Source of the DNA: an uncultured Paracoccaceae bacterium
Lineage (GTDB): Bacteria > Pseudomonadota > Alphaproteobacteria > Rhodobacterales > Rhodobacteraceae
Direction: 5' to 3'
DNA: 5,983 nt
Assembly (NCBI GenBank): GCA_938038825.1
Contig: CALHST010000160.1
Span: 1-5,983, forward strand
Shown: one piece after another, positions 1 through 5,205 of the stretch
Numbering within the stretch: the stretch's first letter is position 1
How the letters are laid out: every line of letters starts with the position of its first letter
The notes under the pieces: model-generated
Databases searched by the model: none
Told to the model about the DNA's origin: nothing
The model's input: the letters and a program-made list of their open reading frames with translations, nothing else
Program-made: the position numbers and the translations under genes

Positions 1-951
1 TTCGAGCACATCAAGCAAACCGCTGAAATTGCCAACCAAATGCGCGGTACACCGGTCAAGATGACCTATTCCCGCGAAGAAGACTTCGCCCATGACTTCC
101 CCCGCCACATCTCGATGGGTCGCGGACGGGGCAAGGTTGAAGACGGCAAAGTGGTCGCGCTGGATCTGGCTGTTGCAGCGCCATCAGTGATCAACTCGCA
201 AATGGGGCGGGCCAATATCTCGGTTCCCGGCCCGGACAGCCAAATCGCGGCCGGGTCTTGGAACAACCCCTATACGCTCGACGGGCTGCGCATGTGTGCC
301 TATCGCGCGCCAGAACTCGCGCCGACCTCGTCTTGGCGCGCCGTGGGTGCGCCCGCTGCTGGGTTCTATTTCGACAGCTTTCTGGACGAATTGATCCACG
401 CGGCTGGCGCAGACCCTATGGCGGAACGGATCCGCCTGATGCAGCACGACTATTCCCGCAAAGTGCTGGAAGCCGTGGCAGAGATGTCCTCGTGGGGTGG
501 CGAGCTTGCCCCCAACAAGGGACGCGGTGTGGCCTTTGTCGAAAGCTTTGGCGTCCCCGTAGCCGAAGTGGTCGAGGTCACGAACACAGATGCAGGCATC
601 AAGATTGAAAAGGTCTGGGTCGCAGCAGATGTGGGCACAGTTGTTGACCCGGTAAACTTTGAAAACCTTGTTCAGGGGGGTGTTGTCTATGGACTGGGGC
701 ACGCGATGAACTGTGAAATCACCTATTCCGACGGCATGGCAGAACAGTCCAACTATCACGCACACGAAGGGATGCGGATGCATCAATGCCCCGAGATCAT
801 CGTGAAAGGGCTGGAGAACCAAACTAAAATCCGTGGCATCGGGGAACCCCCAGTTCCACCTGCGGCCCCCGCCTTGGCCAACGCGATCTTTGCGGCCACG
901 GGGCAGCGAATTCGGGAAATGCCGTTCAACAAACACATCGACTTTGTCTAA
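1..951 (+). CDS. Molybdopterin-binding large subunit of a xanthine dehydrogenase/aldehyde oxidase-family hydroxylase (IorB-like), 5' truncated
   Basis: This is the C-terminal 316 residues of a molybdenum hydroxylase catalytic subunit; the frame is open from base 1, so the gene begins upstream. Family enzymes hydroxylate N-heterocycles or oxidise aldehydes at a Mo-cytosine dinucleotide cofactor and send electrons out through a [2Fe-2S] subunit. Visible marks are WRAVGAPAAGFYFDSFLDEL followed by HAAGADPM, the IorB-type cofactor-binding stretch (codons around 334-420); VWVAADVGTVVDP and VQGGVVYGLGHAM (about 613-708); and GIGEPPVPPAAPALANA (835-885). In that last motif the Glu codon 844-846 matches the catalytic glutamate of the family. 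The C-terminus (RIREMPF) is normal, so only the 5' end is missing. The stop is followed after 9 bases by a haem c protein gene, which points to an exported, respiratory-chain-linked type. The substrate cannot be read from the sequence. The family call is firm; the isoquinoline name is only the nearest label. Confidence 0.93.
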   Translation, partial: FEHIKQTAEIANQMRGTPVKMTYSREEDFAHDFPRHISMGRGRGKVEDGKVVALDLAVAAPSVINSQMGRANISVPGPDSQIAAGSWNNPYTLDGLRMCAYRAPELAPTSSWRAVGAPAAGFYFDSFLDELIHAAGADPMAERIRLMQHDYSRKVLEAVAEMSSWGGELAPNKGRGVAFVESFGVPVAEVVEVTNTDAGIKIEKVWVAADVGTVVDPVNFENLVQGGVVYGLGHAMNCEITYSDGMAEQSNYHAHEGMRMHQCPEIIVKGLENQTKIRGIGEPPVPPAAPALANAIFAATGQRIREMPFNKHIDFV

Positions 952-960
952 GGGGCTGTG

Positions 961-1587
961 ATGCTGCGTTTTTTGATGGTTACACCCGTTGCAATTGGCC
1001 TGTCCGTGACATTTGTGACCGCCGAAAGCACCATTGATGTCACACCACCCGCGCCGGGATCCGTCAGCAAGGCTGACGGTCTCGCCGCATGGAGCCGGAT
1101 CTACGAAGTCACCTCACATCCACGCTGTTCCAACTGTCACACGGGCGCGTCAGATCGTCCGATGTGGTCCGGCCCATCTTATGGGAAAACCCGCGCGCAT
1201 GGCATGAATATCCGCGCAGGGGAAAGCCGCATGGGCGTTGAATATGTTCCCTGCGCCACGTGCCATGTGACCAATCTGAACGCCAGCAGCACAAATGAAA
1301 CGCCCCACACTGCCCCGCAAGTGGCTGCCCCCTGGCGTTTGGCCCCAATCGAGGCTGATTGGTTCGGCAGATCATCGCAGGAAATCTGCACCCAATTGCG
1401 AGACCCGGACCGCAATGGTGACCGCACATTGGAAGATATCGCCGCGCATTTGGATCATGACGTGATCCTGCATTGGGCTTGGAACCCGGGCGGTGGCCGC
1501 GAAGCAGCCCCCTATTCCCTGCAAGAACACGTGACGGACATCCTCGCATGGGGAACCGCTGGGTTTCCGTGTGAGGGCGACACATAA
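961..1587 (+). CDS. Exported c-type cytochrome with two CxxCH haem sites, partner of the upstream molybdo-hydroxylase
   Basis: A 208-residue protein with a hydrophobic N-terminus (residues 2-20) and a plausible signal peptidase site after VTA (about residue 21), so it should mature in the periplasm. Two haem c attachment sites are present: CSNCH (56-60) and CATCH (98-102). A third conventional CxxCH is absent, though lone cysteines occur at 143 and 204. Candidate axial ligands include H80/M82 (RAHGMNI) and the histidines at 164, 166 and 171. The C-terminal half (PWRLAPIEADWFG, then DPDRNGDRTLEDI, then WAWNPG) resembles small proteins annotated from memory as 'isoquinoline 1-oxidoreductase subunit'. 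It starts 9 bases after the hydroxylase stop, with GGGG at 952-955 as ribosome site, 5 bases before the ATG. A GTG at 958 is an alternative start adding one residue. The inferred role is to carry electrons from the hydroxylase to the respiratory chain. Haem attachment is well supported; partnership rests on gene order. Confidence 0.85.
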   Translation: MLRFLMVTPVAIGLSVTFVTAESTIDVTPPAPGSVSKADGLAAWSRIYEVTSHPRCSNCHTGASDRPMWSGPSYGKTRAHGMNIRAGESRMGVEYVPCATCHVTNLNASSTNETPHTAPQVAAPWRLAPIEADWFGRSSQEICTQLRDPDRNGDRTLEDIAAHLDHDVILHWAWNPGGGREAAPYSLQEHVTDILAWGTAGFPCEGDT

Positions 1588-1618
1588 CACGTGTTCCAGA
1601 ACAGAAGCCCTCAGATGG

Positions 1619-1639
1619 CCTTGCCACGTCGTGATAAGG
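1619..1639. repeat. Short imperfect inverted repeat between convergent genes
   Basis: CCTT-gc-CACG-t-CGTG-at-AAGG forms a 21-base near-palindrome, with outer and inner 4-base arms separated by two-base mismatches, centred on T1629. It lies in the 117-base gap between the cytochrome gene and the converging esterase gene. There is no T-run on either side, so it is not a textbook intrinsic terminator. It could help end transcription from both sides, bind a dimeric protein, or be chance. Confidence 0.25.
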
Positions 1640-1704
1640 TGTCGCGATTTACCACCAGACGCGGCTATCTTGCGATGGCGCAACCGGTCAATTGGCCGCT
1701 GGTA

Positions 1705-2520
1705 TTACGTTTTGGGACGCGACTCTTCGAAGAATTCATAGGCCCGCTGCGTCCAGCCCCGAGGCAACCCGTGCCCGCCATTGTGCACATCCAAACGCAC
1801 GGGCGCGCCACGACAGCTTTTGTCCCAGGAACGGGTGCGGAATTCATCACCGATGTCCAATGTGTCCGGATTTGAACGACACCCATTAGCCTGACGCGCA
1901 AATTCCAGTGAATCCCAAAGACTGCCCTGATGCCAATCCCGGATCTGGCGGCCCTCAAACGGAACCTGCCCATCCGCAAAGCCATGGACTTGCAAAATGG
2001 GCAGCCCCTGAAGGCCTGCGCAATCGGTTGTATTGGGTCGCCGCAAAGCCCCCGCAACGCTGACCATCCCGGCCAAACGATCCCCAGCCTTACACGCCAA
2101 CAGCCACGCCATCGACCCGCCCGCAGAAAAACCGCCCGCATAAATGCGATCCGTATCAATATTCAACCGCGCCTCAGCCGCCTTTAAAGCTGCAAAGGCA
2201 AAATCCACGTCGTCACGCGGCGCACCATCGCGCGCTGGATAAGATCGCGCCCCATCGCTGCGCTTATACCCATTGGGCGCCAACAAAGCGTACCCGTTTT
2301 CAAGGAAATCCCGCTGCAATCCACCGCCACGGTGGATAGACGCCCCATTGCCCCGATGGCCGTGAAACCAGATCAACACCGGATGCGGCCCCGGACCGTC
2401 TGGAATGCGCAGATGGTAGTCGCCACCGTCAATCTCACACGGCGCATCCGGGCCGCAATCTTGCGCCCAAACAGACGATGCCGCCATCGTCACTATCGCG
2501 GCCAAAACGGATCGGATCAT
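1705..2520 (-). CDS. Exported alpha/beta-hydrolase, PHB depolymerase/LpqC-like esterase family
   Basis: A 271-residue secreted serine esterase. Residues 1-20 form a clear signal peptide ending in SSVWAQ, with cleavage probably after WA or AQ. The start at 2520 is chosen because the signal peptide begins there and GGAGAG lies 6 bases upstream; the frame could extend to 2568 but would put 16 polar residues before the signal. The core matches the family of polyhydroxybutyrate depolymerases, feruloyl esterases and LpqC: IWFHGHRGNG (50-59) near the oxyanion hole, GGFSAGG with nucleophile S132, HGFADGQVPF with acid D183, and NGGHGLP with H250. Six cysteines (22, 28, 143, 167, 214, 236) suggest three disulfides, which fits an exported enzyme. 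There is no obvious polymer-binding domain, so a soluble ester or oligomer substrate is as likely as PHB. It converges on the cytochrome gene and diverges from the epimerase gene, and looks monocistronic. Confidence 0.88.
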   Translation of the reverse strand: MIRSVLAAIVTMAASSVWAQDCGPDAPCEIDGGDYHLRIPDGPGPHPVLIWFHGHRGNGASIHRGGGLQRDFLENGYALLAPNGYKRSDGARSYPARDGAPRDDVDFAFAALKAAEARLNIDTDRIYAGGFSAGGSMAWLLACKAGDRLAGMVSVAGALRRPNTTDCAGLQGLPILQVHGFADGQVPFEGRQIRDWHQGSLWDSLEFARQANGCRSNPDTLDIGDEFRTRSWDKSCRGAPVRLDVHNGGHGLPRGWTQRAYEFFEESRPKT

Positions 2521-2526
2521 GCAACG

Positions 2527-2532
2527 CTCTCC
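2527..2532 (-). promoter_or_regulatory. Ribosome binding site fixing the esterase start
   Basis: On the minus strand this reads GGAGAG, six bases before the ATG at 2520-2518. It supports the signal-peptide start over the longer frame beginning at 2568. Confidence 0.7.
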
Positions 2533-2581
2533 ATAAGTGTGTCTCAGTGCTCGCAATCTGACCGACATAAATCAACCGCTC

Positions 2582-2619
2582 TTGCGTCACGTTTTCGTTT
2601 CTTTGGTTAAGTAACGCAA
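2582..2619. promoter_or_regulatory. Long-spaced inverted repeat in the divergent intergenic region (possible operator)
   Basis: TTGCGTCAC (2582-2590) and GTAACGCAA (2611-2619) are inverted copies matching at 8 of 9 positions, with a 20-base T-rich spacer. Arm centres are 29 bases apart, close to three helical turns, so both would face the same side of DNA. The element sits in the 169-base gap (2521-2689) between the esterase (-) and epimerase (+) genes, where both promoters must lie. I see no convincing -35/-10 pair; TTGCGT at 2582 followed 17 bases later by GGTTAA is a poor candidate. A role as regulator site is inference. Confidence 0.3.
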
Positions 2620-2689
2620 TTTACAGGGTTCTCCCCCAAGGCTACAAACACCCCTTCCAATTCAGCACCTGCACTGCGAACATGACATC

Positions 2690-3694
2690 ATGACCAAAAC
2701 TGCCTTTGTGACCGGATCTGCCGGCTTTATCGGATATTTTACCTGTCGCGCTTTGATTGCAGAAGGCTGGACTGTCGTCGGTCTTGATGCCCTGTCCGAT
2801 TATTATGACGTCACATTGAAAGAACGACGCCACGCGATGTTGTCCCAGTCAGCAGGCTTCACACCCGTAATTGGTCGTCTGGAAACCCCAAGTTTGCTGT
2901 TGGATCTATTCGAACAGTATAAACCTGACCTTGTCATCCACCTCGCCGCCCAAGCGGGGGTGCGCTATTCCATCGACAATCCGGCGTCCTACGTGCAGGC
3001 CAATTTGGTAGGCACGGCCGAGCTGTTGGAAGCCGCCCGTGCGCATCCGCCCGCGCACATGCTGCTCGCCTCCACCTCCTCGGTCTATGGTGCCAATACC
3101 GAAATGCCCTATCTTGAGACGCACAAAGTCGATACGCAAATGTCGTTCTATGCCGCCACCAAAAAAGCGACCGAGGCGCTGGGTCACTCTTACGCGCATC
3201 TTTATGATCTGCCGATCACCATGTTCCGCTTTTTCACGGTCTATGGCCCGTGGGGCCGCCCGGACATGGCGCATTTCAAGTTCACCAAGGCAATCCTGAA
3301 CGGCGATCCGATCGATGTTTATAATCACGGCGAGATGATGCGCGACTTTACCTATATTGACGATCTGGTCGCCTCCATCCTTGCGCTTGCTGCCGCGATC
3401 CCTGAAAAAGACGCCCCGGTAGACGGGGACAGCCTGTCTGCTGTGGCCCCGTTTCGCGTCGTGAACATCGGCAATGGCGCGCCTGTGAAGCTGATGGATT
3501 ACATCGCCGCAATCGAAGCCGCCTGCGGGAAAGAAGCGCAAAAGAACTTTCTGCCGATGCAACCCGGTGACGTCCCTGCCACCTGGGCCGACACAACATT
3601 GCTGACCAACTTGACGGGCCAACGCCCAGTCACACCCGTCACCGAAGGCCTGCAGCACTTTGTGGACTGGTACCGCGACTACTACCAAATCTAA
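2690..3694 (+). CDS. UDP-glucuronate 4-epimerase-like NAD-dependent epimerase (extended SDR)
   Basis: A 334-residue cytoplasmic enzyme of the extended short-chain dehydrogenase family, normal in length for the CapI/LpsL group that interconverts UDP-glucuronate and UDP-galacturonate for capsule, exopolysaccharide or LPS. The N-terminal Rossmann signature GSAGFIG (9-15) binds NAD. HLAAQAGVRYS (84-94), the STSSVYG strand (128-134) and the catalytic pair Y154/K158 in YAATKKA follow. FFTVYGPWGRPDMA (181-194) and RDFTYIDD (218-225) are typical of this subgroup rather than of GalE. The start ATG at 2690 has no good Shine-Dalgarno sequence. A tiny frame, ATG-ACA-TCA-TGA, starts at 2682 and its stop overlaps the start codon. 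No glycosyltransferase or polysaccharide export gene is visible nearby, so the polymer served is unknown. A nitroreductase gene follows after 21 bases. Older databases often mislabel this group UDP-glucuronate 5'-epimerase. Other UDP-sugar substrates are possible. Confidence 0.9.
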   Translation: MTKTAFVTGSAGFIGYFTCRALIAEGWTVVGLDALSDYYDVTLKERRHAMLSQSAGFTPVIGRLETPSLLLDLFEQYKPDLVIHLAAQAGVRYSIDNPASYVQANLVGTAELLEAARAHPPAHMLLASTSSVYGANTEMPYLETHKVDTQMSFYAATKKATEALGHSYAHLYDLPITMFRFFTVYGPWGRPDMAHFKFTKAILNGDPIDVYNHGEMMRDFTYIDDLVASILALAAAIPEKDAPVDGDSLSAVAPFRVVNIGNGAPVKLMDYIAAIEAACGKEAQKNFLPMQPGDVPATWADTTLLTNLTGQRPVTPVTEGLQHFVDWYRDYYQI

Positions 3695-3715
3695 CCACAC
3701 GACCGGAGCAACCCA

Positions 3716-4393
3716 ATGCACCTCGACCAAGCCATGCAAGAGCGCCGCTCCATTCGCGGGTTCACCAAGGATCCGGTTCCACAGGCTTTGCTGGAAGAAG
3801 TCATCGCACTCGCCAACCGCGCGCCCTCCTCCATGAACACGCAACCCTGGCATTTGCACGTACTCACCGGCAAGCCGCTCGAACAGGTCCGCAAGGGCAA
3901 TACGGAACGTATGCTGGGCGGCGTCACGCCTTCGCGCGAGATCGAAGACTATGCTGCCTACGAAGGCGAACACCGCAAACGCCAAATCGAAATCGCCGTA
4001 CAACTGTTCGAGGCCATGGGGATCGAACGCCACGACGCCGAACGTCGGCAAGACTGGGTGATGCGCGGGTTTCGCCAATTCGACGCGCCTGTTTCTGTCG
4101 TCGTCTGCTTCGACCGCACGCTCCTCAACAACACCATTGCGCATTTCGACACTGGGGCCATGACCTACGGCCTTGTTCTGGCGGCATGGGCTAAAGGCCT
4201 TGGTGCTGTCATCAATGGCCAAGGTATCATGCAAAGCCCCGTGGTGCGCGACATTGCCCAAATCCCCGAAGATCAAGTCATCCTGACCTGCGTCGCACTC
4301 GGTTGGCCTGACAATTCCTTTGTCGCCAACTCTGTCGTCTCCCGCCGCCGCCCAACCGAAAACGTCACCCGCTTCCTTGGCTTTGACACCTAA
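3716..4393 (+). CDS. Nitroreductase-family FMN-dependent oxidoreductase
   Basis: A 225-residue flavoprotein of the nitroreductase superfamily, whose members use FMN and NAD(P)H to reduce nitroaromatics, quinones or other acceptors, usually as dimers. Family marks are RRSIRGF (10-16), which contacts the FMN phosphate and ribityl chain, RAPSSMNTQPW (35-45) with the FMN-contacting Asn41, the GLGAVINGQG segment (161-170) beside the flavin, and the C-terminal RRRPTENV (210-217). No signal peptide is seen, so it is cytoplasmic. CGGAG at 3704-3708, 7 bases upstream, supports the start. The 21-base gap from the epimerase suggests one transcript, though the two activities have no evident metabolic link. 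BluB and other specialised superfamily members are less likely because the sequence looks like the PnbA/general nitroreductase type. The physiological substrate cannot be assigned. Confidence 0.9.
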   Translation: MHLDQAMQERRSIRGFTKDPVPQALLEEVIALANRAPSSMNTQPWHLHVLTGKPLEQVRKGNTERMLGGVTPSREIEDYAAYEGEHRKRQIEIAVQLFEAMGIERHDAERRQDWVMRGFRQFDAPVSVVVCFDRTLLNNTIAHFDTGAMTYGLVLAAWAKGLGAVINGQGIMQSPVVRDIAQIPEDQVILTCVALGWPDNSFVANSVVSRRRPTENVTRFLGFDT

Positions 4394-4427
4394 AGCACGT
4401 CCCTTTCCATTCTTTTGGTGAAAAATA

Positions 4428-4440
4428 CCTCCGCCGGAGG
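4428..4440. repeat. GC-rich hairpin motif CCTCCGCCGGAGG, possible dispersed intergenic element or terminator
   Basis: CCTCCG-C-CGGAGG is a 13-base palindrome in the 113-base gap between the nitroreductase gene and rpe. It is preceded by GGTGAAAAATA, so on the minus strand the hairpin is followed by TATTTTT, the layout of an intrinsic terminator facing left. On the plus strand no T-run follows immediately (CTCCCACTCTTT). No minus-strand gene ends here, so a simple terminator role does not explain the direction. From memory, closely similar strings recur between genes in Rhodobacterales, which suggests a dispersed element. I cannot verify this here. Confidence 0.45.
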
Positions 4441-4506
4441 CTCCCACTCTTTCCACACAGCCCACAGGCAGTTAAAGCAGCGCAAACCACAGCCAAGAGG
4501 CCGCCC

Positions 4507-5196
4507 ATGTCTTTCGACCGTTCCATCAAAATTGCCCCATCCATTCTTGCTGCTGACTTCGCCAATTTCGGGGCGGAATGCGCCGCAGTCGAGGCCCAAG
4601 GCGCGGACTGGATTCATGTGGACGTCATGGACGGGCATTTTGTGCCCAACATCACCTTTGGCCCTGCGACCTGTGCTGCGATCCGCCCCCATATCAAGGG
4701 CGTGATGGACGTGCATTTGATGATTGCGCCGGTTGATTCCTATATCGAAGACTTCGCAAAAGCTGGCGCAGACGTGCTGACCGCCCATGTCGAGGCTGGT
4801 CCTCATATCCACCGCACTTTGCAAGCCATCCGTGCCAATGGCATGCGCCCCGGCGTGGCGCTAAACCCGGGCACACCAGCCGAGTCCGTGGCAGAACTGC
4901 TCGATATGGTCGACCTTATCTGCGTCATGACGGTAAATCCCGGCTTTGGCGGGCAGAAATTCATCGACATGAGCGCCAAGATCAAAGCCCTGCGCACCAT
5001 GATCGGAGATCGCGAGATTCACATCGAAATCGACGGCGGTGTTGATCCCAAAACTGCACCTTTGGTTGCCCAAGCAGGTGCGGACGTATTGGTGGCAGGC
5101 TCTGCTGTCTTCCGGGGCGGTTCTGTCCAAGATCCCGCGCCCTATCGCGACAACATCCGCGCCATCCGCGAGGCCGCCAAAGGCGTTTACGTTTAA
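4507..5196 (+). CDS. rpe: Ribulose-phosphate 3-epimerase
   Basis: A complete 229-residue TIM-barrel enzyme that interconverts D-ribulose 5-phosphate and D-xylulose 5-phosphate in the cytoplasmic pentose phosphate pathway (and the Calvin cycle where present). All key elements are visible: IAPSILAADFANFG (9-22) with S12, HVDVMDGHFVPN (37-48), DVHLMI (68-73), VMTVNPGFGGQKF (140-152) and EIDGGVD (174-180). The metal ligands are predicted to be H37, D39, H70 and D176, with D39 and D176 also the acid/base pair. Methionines 41, 72 and 141 line the active site as in the family. GSAVF (198-202) is part of the phosphate site. The start is supported by AAGAGG at 4495-4500, six bases upstream. The 113-base gap before it may hold its own promoter. 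No Calvin cycle gene is adjacent. Its stop codon overlaps the stop of the converging gene. Confidence 0.97.
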   Translation: MSFDRSIKIAPSILAADFANFGAECAAVEAQGADWIHVDVMDGHFVPNITFGPATCAAIRPHIKGVMDVHLMIAPVDSYIEDFAKAGADVLTAHVEAGPHIHRTLQAIRANGMRPGVALNPGTPAESVAELLDMVDLICVMTVNPGFGGQKFIDMSAKIKALRTMIGDREIHIEIDGGVDPKTAPLVAQAGADVLVAGSAVFRGGSVQDPAPYRDNIRAIREAAKGVYV

Positions 5197-5205
5197 GCCA
5201 AACGT
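5189..5205. terminator. Weak hairpin around the overlapping stop codons of two convergent genes
   Basis: ACGTTT (5189-5194) and AAACGT (5200-5205) form a 6-base stem with loop AAGCC, spanning the stop codons of rpe and the minus-strand acyltransferase gene. The stem is AT-rich and followed only by a short TTT on the plus strand. With no free intergenic space, this is the only visible local candidate for a shared 3' end structure, but it is weak and may be chance. Confidence 0.2.

Noticed and set aside
184..936. A 250-codon minus-strand frame inside the molybdo-hydroxylase gene
   Set aside because: It lies wholly antisense to a strongly recognised conserved gene and has no ribosome site or domain signature.
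1591..1875. A 94-codon plus-strand frame just after the cytochrome gene
   Set aside because: Most of it is antisense to the esterase C-terminus, including its catalytic histidine region. The translation has no recognisable features, and no ribosome site was seen.
2521..2568. A 16-residue N-terminal extension of the esterase
   Set aside because: It would place charged residues before a well-formed signal peptide, while the ATG at 2520 has a good ribosome site.
2582..2610. A sigma-70-like promoter with TTGCGT, 17-base spacer and GGTTAA
   Set aside because: The -35 is only a partial match and the -10 hexamer is poor, so I do not call it a promoter.
2906..4465. A 519-codon open frame on the minus strand across the epimerase and nitroreductase genes
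   Set aside because: It is the codon-aligned reverse complement of two real genes that happen to share a frame. It stays open because TTA, CTA and TCA codons are rare in those genes. The translation is low-complexity in style and matches no family I recognise.
4507..5196. Several GANTC (CcrM methylation) sites within rpe
   Set aside because: Their number is about what chance predicts for a 4-base-specific palindrome in a gene this long, and none sits in a promoter-like position.
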